64,000 nucleotides of DNA from Oscillibacter sp. (GTDB lineage Bacteria > Bacillota > Clostridia > Oscillospirales > Oscillospiraceae): NCBI GenBank assembly GCA_017526785.1, contig JAFXQV010000004.1, forward strand, positions 104,615 to 168,614, written 5' to 3'. Under the pieces are notes generated by a model that searched no databases, had not been told where the DNA came from, and worked only from the letters and a program-made list of their open reading frames with translations. How positions within the stretch are numbered: the first letter of the stretch is position 1; every line of letters begins with the position of its first letter. A program made the position numbers and the translations under genes. Of this stretch, positions 1 to 8,201 are shown one piece after another.

Positions 1-740
1 GAAATCGCCATACGGGCGGCCTCCTCGGCCTTGCTCTTGCCTCCGGCACGCCCGACGCCCATGTGCGCCATGCCGGCGTCTTTCATGACGGCGGTCACGT
101 CGGCGAAGTCCAGATTGATAAAGCCGGTGTCCCGAATCAGGTCGGAGATGGACTGCACGGCCTGCTTCAGCACGTCGTCGGCGATTTCAAAGGCGTTGAC
201 AAAGGTAATCTTCTGGTCAGTCGCGAATTTCAGGCGGTCGTTGGGGATAATCACCAGAGAGTCGACTTTGCTTTCCAGTTCGGCGATACCCGCCTCGGCA
301 CAGCGCATTCTCTGCTTGCCCTCGAAGCCAAAAGGTTTCGTGACCACGGCGACGGTCAGAATGTCCATTTCCTTGGCAATCTCGGCCACGACGGGAGCCG
401 CGCCCGTTCCGGTGCCGCCGCCCATTCCGGCGGTAATAAAGACCATGTCCGTATCTTCAAGCGCCTTGGAAAGCTGATTACGGCTCTCTTCGGCGGACTT
501 GCGTCCCACTTCCGGATTGGACCCGGCACCCTGTCCGTGCGTGAGTTTCTCGCCAATCTGGATTTTTGAAGTGGCGCTGGAGATGTTCAAGGCCTGCTTG
601 TCCGTATTGACCGCCACGAAGTCAATGCCCTTGATACCGGAATTGACCATGCGGTTGACGACGTTACTGCCTGCTCCGCCGACGCCAATGACCCTGATGT
701 TGACAACGCTTTCGGGTCCCGTGTCTAATCCAAATGCCAT
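1..740 (-). CDS. ftsZ: Cell division protein FtsZ (partial, C-terminal part beyond left edge)
   Basis: FtsZ is the tubulin-like GTPase that polymerises into the cytokinetic ring at midcell. The visible 246 residues start at the ATG at 740 and run off the left edge in frame. The N-terminus shows the nucleotide-binding segment GVGGAGSNVVNRM, the NTD loop (VAVNTDKQAL) and the tubulin signature GGGTGTGAAPVVA, followed by the helix leading into the T7 region. The start is fixed by AGGAGG just upstream (around 748-753). It is the last visible gene of the minus-strand division/cell-wall cluster but has its own promoter in the 157-bp gap after ftsQ. ftsA, which often precedes ftsZ, is not there. Identification is certain; only length and C-terminal peptide are unknown. 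Confidence 0.98.
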   Translation of the reverse strand, partial: MAFGLDTGPESVVNIRVIGVGGAGSNVVNRMVNSGIKGIDFVAVNTDKQALNISSATSKIQIGEKLTHGQGAGSNPEVGRKSAEESRNQLSKALEDTDMVFITAGMGGGTGTGAAPVVAEIAKEMDILTVAVVTKPFGFEGKQRMRCAEAGIAELESKVDSLVIIPNDRLKFATDQKITFVNAFEIADDVLKQAVQSISDLIRDTGFINLDFADVTAVMKDAGMAHMGVGRAGGKSKAEEAARMAI

Positions 741-808
741 GTTACTGCCTCCTGCCTTTTGTATCGGCGAACGGTTCCGCCGTTGTTTGTATGATTTGCG
801 TCCGCTCT

Positions 809-837
809 ATTGTATGACACTTTTCCTGTCCGGTCAA
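809..837 (-). promoter_or_regulatory. Sigma-A promoter of ftsZ
   Basis: On the minus strand TTGACC (832-837) and TACAAT (809-814) are separated by exactly 17 bp, in the non-coding gap between ftsQ and ftsZ. This gives ftsZ a dedicated promoter with a leader of about 60 nt before the ATG at 740. Seen directly; activity is inferred. Confidence 0.8.
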
Positions 838-897
838 GCCCCCATTCTCAAAATTTAACGATTTTTTTACAAAACCCCCGGAACACGGAAAGATTTC

Positions 898-1797
898 TCA
901 GCGGACATTCGGCTGGAAATAGTTTTTGTCGTCGCGGGTGAGGTCGAAAGTCCCGGTCATGTTGTCCTGAATCTTTTCCCCGGAGATATAGACTTCCAGC
1001 GCGTGGAGCTTGAAATTGTAGTCGGCGTCCAGCGGGAACTTGACGGTGAAGCGCCCGCCGTAGTCGACCAAAATGCAGTCGTGCTTGTCGAGGCGGATAC
1101 CGTCCACGTCGTCGAGAACCTGCTTTTCGTCCAGCGCGGTCAGAAGTCGGACTAAACTCCTCTGCTGTGGCAGATACTCGCTCGGCAAGGCAATCTGTGT
1201 CCCGATGGACGGCGACAGAATCGGGCAGCCCGTAATCTGGGCGTAGCCGTCGGCGGCGGAGATGTCGAGGCGGTCAACAATTTTCCCGCTGGGGCTGACG
1301 AGCCAGCACGCGCCGTCCTGCGCGACCGCCAGCGGAATGACGCACTCTTTCAGGTCGATAATGAGCGTGTCGGGGAAATTCCGGCTGATGTGGACATCCT
1401 CCAAGTAGGTCAACTCCCGGATGAGCCTTTCGGCCATGCGGTACTTGTTCATTAAAAACATGTTTTGCCCGTCGGAAACGCCCGCAATGGACAAAATTTC
1501 GGCGTCGCTGTAGCGGTGCGCGCCCGTGATGTTCACGATTTTGACGCGGAAGAACATAATCAGCGCCGACAGCACCATGACAACGATAATCAGCGAGGAC
1601 AGCACCCGCGACAGATAGCCCCGCTCGGTGTGGACGCGTCTGTGCCGCCGTCTGGGACGCCGGACGCGTTCCCGCCCCGCGTCCCGGACGGGTCGCGGTT
1701 CCCGCGCGATATTGGCGCGGCGCTTGTCACGGCTCCGGCGTTCCCGCTGATGTCCGCTCTGTCGGTTGCCTCTCCGGCTGTTCTTGCCCTCTGCCAT
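898..1797 (-). CDS. ftsQ: Cell division protein FtsQ/DivIB
   Basis: DivIB/FtsQ is a bitopic membrane protein of the divisome, bridging FtsL/DivIC and the septal synthase. The 299-residue protein has a very basic cytoplasmic N-terminus (about 70 residues rich in Arg), one membrane helix (around residues 75-95, SLIIVVMVLSALIMFF), then a POTRA domain beginning VKIVNITGAHRYSDAEI and a FtsQ beta-domain. The start at 1797 is chosen over an upstream ATG at 1833 because AGGAGA lies 7 bp in front of it and the upstream 12 residues have no match to the family. It sits 32 bp after murA and 157 bp before ftsZ, the usual order. Family assignment rests on topology, POTRA pattern and context. Confidence 0.9.
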   Translation of the reverse strand: MAEGKNSRRGNRQSGHQRERRSRDKRRANIAREPRPVRDAGRERVRRPRRRHRRVHTERGYLSRVLSSLIIVVMVLSALIMFFRVKIVNITGAHRYSDAEILSIAGVSDGQNMFLMNKYRMAERLIRELTYLEDVHISRNFPDTLIIDLKECVIPLAVAQDGACWLVSPSGKIVDRLDISAADGYAQITGCPILSPSIGTQIALPSEYLPQQRSLVRLLTALDEKQVLDDVDGIRLDKHDCILVDYGGRFTVKFPLDADYNFKLHALEVYISGEKIQDNMTGTFDLTRDDKNYFQPNVR

Positions 1798-1829
1798 AAT
1801 TTGTCTCCTGTACAATTTCCCGCCCAATT

Positions 1830-3080
1830 TCACATAGGTTCCACATCCCCGCCCAGCGCGGACAGGTCACGGGCGATGTCCTCATAGCCCCGTTGAATGT
1901 GGCGCAGGTTTCCGACACGGGTTTCCCCGTCGGCGGACAGCGCCGCCACGCACAACGCCGCGCCCCCGCGCAAGTCCGTACACTCCACCGCCGCGCCGCG
2001 CAGGGACGCCACGCCGTTGACCACCGCCACGCGTCCGAAAACACGGATGTCCGCGCCCATGCGGCGGAGTTCCGCGACGTGTCGGTAACGGTTCTCGAAC
2101 AGGTTTTCTTCAAAGATGGTCGTGCCGTCGGCGCGGAGGAGCGCCGCCATAAACAGCGCTTGCGCGTCGGTCGGGAATCCCGGGTACGGCGCGGTATGAA
2201 TCGGTTCCACGGCTTTGAGCCGCGACGCCGCCCGGAAGCGAATCCCGTTCGCGTCGGGCGTGGCCTGACAGCCGCTTTCGCGCAGTACGGACAGCGCCGC
2301 GTCAAGGTGCCGCGCCTCCGCGCCCCGCAGGAAGATTTCTCCGCCCGCCGCCGCCGCCGCGCACAGATACGTAGCGGCCACAATCCGGTCGGGCATGACC
2401 GGATATGTACAGCCGTGCAGGAGCGGCCGCCCCGCGACGGCGACGGTATCCGTACCCGCGCCGCGCACGTCGCCGCCGCAGGCGTTGAGGAATCCGGCGA
2501 GGTCGACAATTTCGGGTTCCCGCGCCGCGTTGCGGACAACGGTCACGCCGCCGCCGCCGCAGGCCGCCAGCATAAGATTTTCGGTCGCGCCCACGGACGG
2601 CACCGGAAGCACGATATCGCCTCCGCGCAGGCGGCAGGCGTCGCAACACAGCACGCCGCCGCGCTCCTGAACGTCCGCGCCCATGGCGCGAAGTCCGGAC
2701 AAATGCAAATCAATCGGACGCGCTCCGAGGTCACAGCCGCCGGGCATGCCGCAGGACGCCCGGCCGCACCGCGCCAGAATCGCGCCCAAGAATACGACGG
2801 ACGAGCGCATTTCGCGCATGAGCGTTTCGGAAATCGGGCGGCCACGGAAAGAGGCCGTGTCGATATTGAGCGTGTCGCCGTCCCACGCCGCCGAACAGCC
2901 CAGCTCCCGCAGAATGCAAATCGACATTTCCACGTCCCGCAGACGCGGACAGCGCGTCAGCGTCACAACGCCGTCGACCAGCGGCACCGCCGCCAGAATC
3001 GGCAGGACGCTGTTTTTCGCGCCCTGCACGCGGACTTCCCCCGACAGAGGCCGTCCGCCCCGGATTACGATTTCTTTCAT
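1830..3080 (-). CDS. murA: UDP-N-acetylglucosamine 1-carboxyvinyltransferase (MurA)
   Basis: MurA transfers enolpyruvate from PEP to UDP-GlcNAc, the first committed step of peptidoglycan precursor synthesis in the cytoplasm. The 416-residue protein has the usual length. It shows the N-terminal QGAKNSVLPILAA segment with the conserved Lys22-Asn23, and the active-site loop GGCDLGARPIDLH with the catalytic cysteine at residue 116, the residue alkylated by fosfomycin in the family. The start at 3080 follows GGGGGAA. It lies between murG (77 bp away) and ftsQ (32 bp). Firmicutes often carry two murA paralogues; only this copy is in the window and it is the one embedded in the division cluster. Confidence 0.97.
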   Translation of the reverse strand: MKEIVIRGGRPLSGEVRVQGAKNSVLPILAAVPLVDGVVTLTRCPRLRDVEMSICILRELGCSAAWDGDTLNIDTASFRGRPISETLMREMRSSVVFLGAILARCGRASCGMPGGCDLGARPIDLHLSGLRAMGADVQERGGVLCCDACRLRGGDIVLPVPSVGATENLMLAACGGGGVTVVRNAAREPEIVDLAGFLNACGGDVRGAGTDTVAVAGRPLLHGCTYPVMPDRIVAATYLCAAAAAGGEIFLRGAEARHLDAALSVLRESGCQATPDANGIRFRAASRLKAVEPIHTAPYPGFPTDAQALFMAALLRADGTTIFEENLFENRYRHVAELRRMGADIRVFGRVAVVNGVASLRGAAVECTDLRGGAALCVAALSADGETRVGNLRHIQRGYEDIARDLSALGGDVEPM

Positions 3081-3157
3081 AGCCGTTCCCCCACAAAATA
3101 GGCGTAACCCGTCGGGCGGCGGGTCCGTCTCATCCTATGGGGAGAGCGCGAAAACGG

Positions 3158-4285
3158 TTACTTTTCGATGGATTCCACGGTGTCCAAAATGCGTTCCGTC
3201 GCGTCGCGGATACCCAGCGACGCCATTGCCGCCGACATGCGCTCCAGCCGCGCCGGGTCGCGCAGAACGTCGCTGACGGTCTTGAATAGCAGTTGCCCGG
3301 AACACTCCGGCTCCGTCAGCACGACCGCGCCCCCGGCTTCCTCTAACGCCCTCGCGTTCTTCTCCTGATGATGATTCGTCACGTACGGCGACGGCACCAG
3401 TACGGCCGGGACGCCCAACGCGGTCAACTCGCTGAGCGTCGACGCCCCGGCGCGGGAGATTACCAAGTCCGCCGCCCGCATGACAAGCGGCATATTGTAC
3501 AGGTACTCGACCAGCCGAACGGACGACGCGTCGACGCCCTTTTCCTTTAAGAGTGCCTGAATCACGGGAAATCCGGCCTTCCCGGCGGAGTGGATGTGAT
3601 GAAACGGCGTCTTGACGGCTTCCAGCGCGATGAAGTCGGCCATTTGCCGATTCATGCCCGACGCCCCCAGCGAACCCCAGAACGACACCACAAGCGGCTT
3701 TCCGTCGTCCACGCCGAGTTCCCGCTTTGCTTCGGACTTCGTACGCGTGAAGAAGTCGCCCCGGACGGGCGTCCCCGTGACGATGACTTTCTCCGGGTGC
3801 TTATAATTCGCGCGGCAGGCCTCAAAGCCCACCATAATCCGGTCTACGACAGGCTCTAAAAGTTTCGTGGTCAAGCCGGGAATCATGTTGGATTCGTGAA
3901 CCGCCGTCGGAATGCCGAGTTTCGCGGCGGCCTTGACGGCCGGATAACTGGCGTATCCGCCCGTGCCAATGACCGCTTCCGGGCGGAACTCCAACAGAAT
4001 CCGCTTGGCCTCCGCCGGGGAACGCGCCAAGTTGAACACGGAGACTAAATTGTGACGCAGTTCTTTCACGGCGAAAGAGCGGTGAAAATTCGATACGTGT
4101 ACTGTCTTGAACGGGTACCCGGCCTTTTCGAGTAAATCGCGTTCGAGGCCGCGTTCCGCGCCCACAAACAGGAATTCGGCGTCGGGGCATTCCTCCCCGA
4201 TTCTCTGCGCGAGCGCGAGGGCGGGGTTGACGTGTCCCGCCGTGCCGCCGCAGGTGAAAAGCACCCGTTTCCAAGCCTTTTTCAT
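3158..4285 (-). CDS. murG: UDP-GlcNAc:lipid I N-acetylglucosaminyltransferase (MurG)
   Basis: MurG adds GlcNAc to undecaprenyl-PP-MurNAc-pentapeptide (lipid I to lipid II) at the inner face of the membrane. The 375 residues show the N-terminal glycine-rich loop CGGTAGHVNPALA, the second loop GTGGYASYPAV, and the C-terminal UDP-GlcNAc-binding half with SRAGASTLSELTALGVPAVLVP, typical GT-B fold signatures. Start is the ATG at 4285, 16 bp after the ftsW stop codon, with a GGGGGG tract as ribosome site. It belongs to the dcw operon and works immediately after mraY, two genes upstream. Confidence 0.98.
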   Translation of the reverse strand: MKKAWKRVLFTCGGTAGHVNPALALAQRIGEECPDAEFLFVGAERGLERDLLEKAGYPFKTVHVSNFHRSFAVKELRHNLVSVFNLARSPAEAKRILLEFRPEAVIGTGGYASYPAVKAAAKLGIPTAVHESNMIPGLTTKLLEPVVDRIMVGFEACRANYKHPEKVIVTGTPVRGDFFTRTKSEAKRELGVDDGKPLVVSFWGSLGASGMNRQMADFIALEAVKTPFHHIHSAGKAGFPVIQALLKEKGVDASSVRLVEYLYNMPLVMRAADLVISRAGASTLSELTALGVPAVLVPSPYVTNHHQEKNARALEEAGGAVVLTEPECSGQLLFKTVSDVLRDPARLERMSAAMASLGIRDATERILDTVESIEK

Positions 4286-4301
4286 GCCCGTACGCCCCCC
4301 G

Positions 4302-5594
4302 TCATAGTTTCATCTGGCGCGACACCGAAAGCACAATCCCCATTTCCGCCAGTTGTATCAGAATCGCCGTGCCGCCGTAGCTGAAGAACGGCAGGGAAAT
4401 TCCGGTTGTCGGCAGGAATCCCGTCACGACGCCGATATTGAAAAACGTCTGCATGGCCATCTGTGTGATGACGCCCGTCACCAACAGGCTACCGAAACGG
4501 TCTCTGGCGTGCAGGGCAATCCAGTAGCCGCGCAGAATCATGGCCGCGAACAGCAACATAATTAATGTCGCGCCAATCAGCCCGAGTTCCTCGCAGACGA
4601 CCGCAAAAATGAAATCGTTGTGTTCTTCGGGCAGGTAGAGGAACTTCTGGCGGCTCTTGCCCAGCCCGACGCCGAACAGGCCGCCGGAACCAATCGAAAT
4701 CAGGCTCTGCACGAGCTGGTATCCCTGATTCTGCGCGTCAATGAAGGGGTTCCGCCACATGGCAATTCTCGATTGACCGTACGGGATAACGCCTTTTATC
4801 ATCAGAAGCGCCCCGAACCCCGCGCCGCCGACCGCGCCCAGCACCCATTTGAGTTCGATACCGCCGACTAACATCAGCACCGCGCCCGTACCCAGAATCA
4901 GAATCGTTCCGGACAAATGCGGCTCCATCATCATCAGCACGGCGATAACGCCCATAATTTTCATATAGGGCAGAATGCCCTCCTGAAACGTACGCATTTT
5001 GTCGCGCTTGCGGGAGATGTCGGCCGAAAACCAGATAATGACCGCGAGTTTCGTAATCTCCGAGGGCTGGAACCGGAACAGATTCCCCACGCCAATCCAG
5101 CGCCGCGCGTTGTGGCTCAGCTTGCCGATTCCGGGTATCAGCACTAAAATTAACATGACAATGGACACTATCAGAAACAGTTTTGCGACTGCCCGCAGGC
5201 GCTCATAGTTGATGTGGCTTGCCATCAGCATGAAGCAAACGCCCGTCAGCGCAAAGAGGCCTTGAAGCCGGAAAAAATAGGTCGGGTCCTGCTTCTCGTA
5301 GTAGGCCGAGGGGAAACTGGCCGACAACAGCATGACCAGTCCAACCGCCGTCAACAGCAACACCAGCAGGCAAAACGGCAAGTCAATCGGGCCGCTGGCA
5401 AGTTCGCGGCTTTCGCGCTCTTTCTCGCGCACTTTCTCGCGTACCTGCCTGTCCCGGCTCTCTTTCTTCTTGCGCGCCTGCCGCTGCTCCGGCGTCGGAG
5501 GCGGCTCTTTCGGCGCGGATACCGCGGCCTTTCCGCGCAGTACGTCCGCCGCGTCCCGGAGTCTCAGCCATAAATCCCGCTGTCGTCGCGCCAT
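4302..5594 (-). CDS. ftsW: Septal peptidoglycan polymerase FtsW (SEDS family), with long basic N-terminal extension
   Basis: FtsW is the SEDS glycosyltransferase that polymerises lipid II at the septum together with a class B penicillin-binding protein. The 430-residue protein has about ten membrane segments and conserved SEDS features, including GVGNLFRFQPSEITKLAVI and the C-terminal TGISLPFFSYGGTA loop. Before the first membrane helix there is a strongly charged extension of about 70 residues (many Arg, Lys, Glu), longer than in many relatives and probably cytoplasmic. The start at 5594 follows AAGGAGG. Because no murD separates mraY and ftsW here, the two genes are neighbours. SpoVE is a sporulation paralogue and cannot be excluded by sequence alone, but the cluster position favours FtsW. 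Confidence 0.95.
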   Translation of the reverse strand: MARRQRDLWLRLRDAADVLRGKAAVSAPKEPPPTPEQRQARKKKESRDRQVREKVREKERESRELASGPIDLPFCLLVLLLTAVGLVMLLSASFPSAYYEKQDPTYFFRLQGLFALTGVCFMLMASHINYERLRAVAKLFLIVSIVMLILVLIPGIGKLSHNARRWIGVGNLFRFQPSEITKLAVIIWFSADISRKRDKMRTFQEGILPYMKIMGVIAVLMMMEPHLSGTILILGTGAVLMLVGGIELKWVLGAVGGAGFGALLMIKGVIPYGQSRIAMWRNPFIDAQNQGYQLVQSLISIGSGGLFGVGLGKSRQKFLYLPEEHNDFIFAVVCEELGLIGATLIMLLFAAMILRGYWIALHARDRFGSLLVTGVITQMAMQTFFNIGVVTGFLPTTGISLPFFSYGGTAILIQLAEMGIVLSVSRQMKL

Positions 5595-5621
5595 TCCGAC
5601 GCCTCCTTCCGTTCGTGAATG

Positions 5622-6611
5622 TCACGCGCCGTAGCGGTTCCGTACCGCCATGTACGCCACCAGACAGCACACCGCCGTCAGCCCAGAAAACACGCCCACT
5701 ACTTTCCACTCGCTCCACCCGGACAGCTCCAAATGATGATGAAGCGGTGCCATCTTGAAGATACGCTTGCCGTGCGTGGCCTTGAAGTAGCCCACTTGGA
5801 TAATGTCCGACATGGTTTCGGCGATATAGACAATCCCCACGGGCAACAGCACCAAGGGCATATCCATAGCGAAGGCCAGCGCCGCGACGGCTCCGCCCAA
5901 GAACAGACTGCCCGTGTCGCCCATGAACACGACCGCCGGGTGCGCGTTGTAGAACAGGAACGCCGTCAGACCGCCCGCCATTGCCGCCGGAAACAGACCT
6001 TGCACGCCGTCGGGGTTCCACGTCAGCGCCACGGCCGCGAAAAAGCCCATGACAACCAGCGTCACGGTCGCCGCGAGGCCGTCCACGCCGTCCGTAAGGT
6101 TCACGGAGTTGACGCACCCCACGATTACGAACGCCGCGAAGAACAGATAGACGTACCAGTTCAACGAGAAAGATATGTCCATGCCGGGGACGTAGACCGT
6201 ATTTTTCAGGAATCCCTCATGGCGCATAATCGTAAGGAAGATGACGGACGCGGCCAGTTGTAAGAGGAGTTTCTGACGGGCGGTCAAGCCCTCATTCCGG
6301 TGGTGGCGGACTTTCTGGAAGTCGTCGACAAAGCCGATAGCCCCGAAGCCCAGCGCGAACAGCAGAATATACAGGTGTACGAAGACCCCCGCCCGCATGT
6401 ACGGCAGGCCGAACGCGAACACCGCGACAGCGGTTCCCATAATGAACATAATGCCGCCCATGGTCGGCGTGCCGGATTTTTTCGCGTGCCAAGTGGGGCC
6501 GTCGGCGCGGATTTCCTGACCGGCGTGCAGTTTGCGCAGTTCCTCCAAGACGTAGTGTCCGAGAACGAGCGTCAGCGCGAAGCTGACCAGAAATGCAAGA
6601 CAGGCTGTCAC
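5622..6611 (-). CDS. mraY: Phospho-N-acetylmuramoyl-pentapeptide transferase (MraY)
   Basis: MraY is the integral membrane enzyme that moves phospho-MurNAc-pentapeptide from UDP to undecaprenyl phosphate, making lipid I. The 329 residues contain about ten membrane helices and family motifs: KSGTPTMGGIMF, the Asp pair in GFVDDFQK, NSVNLTDGVDGLA, and FMGDTGSLFLGG with the catalytic aspartate region, plus HHHLELSGW near the C-terminus. The start is GTG at 6611; a stop codon lies in frame just upstream so no longer version exists. AGGAG is present but rather far (about 13 bp). murF, which usually sits between murE and mraY, is absent here. Confidence 0.97.
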   Translation of the reverse strand: MTACLAFLVSFALTLVLGHYVLEELRKLHAGQEIRADGPTWHAKKSGTPTMGGIMFIMGTAVAVFAFGLPYMRAGVFVHLYILLFALGFGAIGFVDDFQKVRHHRNEGLTARQKLLLQLAASVIFLTIMRHEGFLKNTVYVPGMDISFSLNWYVYLFFAAFVIVGCVNSVNLTDGVDGLAATVTLVVMGFFAAVALTWNPDGVQGLFPAAMAGGLTAFLFYNAHPAVVFMGDTGSLFLGGAVAALAFAMDMPLVLLPVGIVYIAETMSDIIQVGYFKATHGKRIFKMAPLHHHLELSGWSEWKVVGVFSGLTAVCCLVAYMAVRNRYGA

Positions 6612-6687
6612 GGTGTTTCAAACGCTCCTTTATGAATTACTCTGCCGCGTACGATACCATAAAGCGGCGCGGAAAGCAAGCGGAAAA

Positions 6688-8157
6688 TCATTTTCCTTTC
6701 CCGAAGTACCGCGCCGTCGGCGACAGATACCCCGCCACAATTTTCCGTTCGTCCATCGGATATTTCACCTGCCCGATTTCCTGATAGGTTTCGTGACCCT
6801 TGCCGCAGAGTACGATTACGTCTCCGGGCTGGGCGCTGTCCATGCAGTAGCGGATAGCGCGTACTCTGTCTTCAATGACGACATAGGGCGTTTTGGTACC
6901 CTCCAAGCCGGGGAGAATGTCGCGGATAATGGCCGAGGGCGATTCCGTGCGGGGATTGTCCGTCGTGATGACCACAAAATCGGCGTTCGCGGCCGCGACC
7001 GCGCCCATTTTCGGACGCTTTGTCTTGTCTCGGTCGCCGCCACAGCCGAATAGCGCAATTGTCCGGCCTTTCGCGAAGCCCCTGACGCTTTTTAGTACGT
7101 TCTCGAGGCCGTCGGGGGTGTGGGCGTAGTCGATAAGCACCGTGTAGGGCTGGCCGGGCGTCGGGACGACCTCCACGCGCCCCTTGACGTGCGGGACAGT
7201 GGCGAGAATTTTCGCGCTTTTGTCCAGCGGGATTCCCAAGGCCAGCGCCGCCGCGAGCGCGTCGAGTGCGTTGTAGACCATGAACGCGCCGGGGATGTTC
7301 ACGCGCACCGGAACGCAGGCGCGGGGCGTCACCGCCGTAAATGACACATGGTCGGACGCCAACTCGATGTTGTCGGCGCGTAAGTCGGCCGCCGGGGAGC
7401 GTCCGAACGTGGACACCGCGCAGGTAGCGTGTCTTGTCACGCGTTCCGTCCACGGGTCGTCGGCGTTGCATACGCCCTTGTCGCAGTTCTGGAACAGAAT
7501 CGCTTTCGCGTCGCAGTAGGCCTCCATGGTCTTGTGGAAGTCGAGGTGGTCTTGCGTCAGGTTCGTGAAAACGCCCACGGCGTAGTGTACGCCGTATACC
7601 CTGTCGAGATACAGCGCGTGGGACGAGACCTCCATCACGACATGCGTACAGCCCGCGTCGCGCATGCGCGCAAACAGGCCTTGTAACTCGAAAGATTCCG
7701 GGGTCGTGCGCTCCGTGGGGAGAACCTCGTCCCCGATTAGGTTTTGATTTGTGCCGATAAGCCCGACTTTTGCGCCGCCGCTCTTCTCCAGAATGGCCTT
7801 TACAAGGTACGTCGTGGTCGTCTTGCCGTTGGTGCCAGTGACGCCAATCATCGTCATGGCGTCGGCGGGGTGGCGGTAGAAGTTCGCCCCGATGACCGCC
7901 AAGGCGCGCCGGGAGTTGCGTACCTGCACATAGGGAATACCGTCCTTCGGGGGACGTTCGCACACCGCCGCGCAAGCGCCCTTGTGGTAGGCTTGCGCGA
8001 TGAAGTCGTGTCCGTCGGCGGCATACCCGGTCATGGCGACGAACAGCCCGCCGGGGCGCGCCGTGCGGGAATCGTAACAGACCGACGGAATGTCGCGCTC
8101 CATGTCCGCGGTCGCGGAAATGATGTCCAAACCTTTCAAAAGGTCTTTGAGTTTCAT
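6688..8157 (-). CDS. murE: UDP-MurNAc-tripeptide synthetase, meso-DAP type (MurE)
   Basis: MurE is an ATP-dependent cytoplasmic ligase that adds the third amino acid to UDP-MurNAc-L-Ala-D-Glu. The 489 residues show the Mur ligase P-loop GVTGTNGKTTTTYLV, the central-domain HVVMEVSSHAL and the C-terminal motif DNPR at residues 400-403. DNPR at this place marks the meso-diaminopimelate-specific branch; lysine-adding enzymes differ here. The organism therefore probably has A1-gamma type DAP peptidoglycan. The start at 8157 is preceded by AAGAGG. It lies 44 bp after the class B PBP gene and 76 bp before mraY. Confidence 0.96.
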   Translation of the reverse strand: MKLKDLLKGLDIISATADMERDIPSVCYDSRTARPGGLFVAMTGYAADGHDFIAQAYHKGACAAVCERPPKDGIPYVQVRNSRRALAVIGANFYRHPADAMTMIGVTGTNGKTTTTYLVKAILEKSGGAKVGLIGTNQNLIGDEVLPTERTTPESFELQGLFARMRDAGCTHVVMEVSSHALYLDRVYGVHYAVGVFTNLTQDHLDFHKTMEAYCDAKAILFQNCDKGVCNADDPWTERVTRHATCAVSTFGRSPAADLRADNIELASDHVSFTAVTPRACVPVRVNIPGAFMVYNALDALAAALALGIPLDKSAKILATVPHVKGRVEVVPTPGQPYTVLIDYAHTPDGLENVLKSVRGFAKGRTIALFGCGGDRDKTKRPKMGAVAAANADFVVITTDNPRTESPSAIIRDILPGLEGTKTPYVVIEDRVRAIRYCMDSAQPGDVIVLCGKGHETYQEIGQVKYPMDERKIVAGYLSPTARYFGKGK

Positions 8158-8201
8158 AGTAAATGCCTCTTTTCTCTGCTCTCGCTTCTACAATGGCGCA
8201 A

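Noticed and set aside
1893-3101. A 402-codon plus-strand frame opposite murA
   Set aside because: It is the antisense shadow of a fully recognisable MurA; the product is Arg/His/Ala low complexity.
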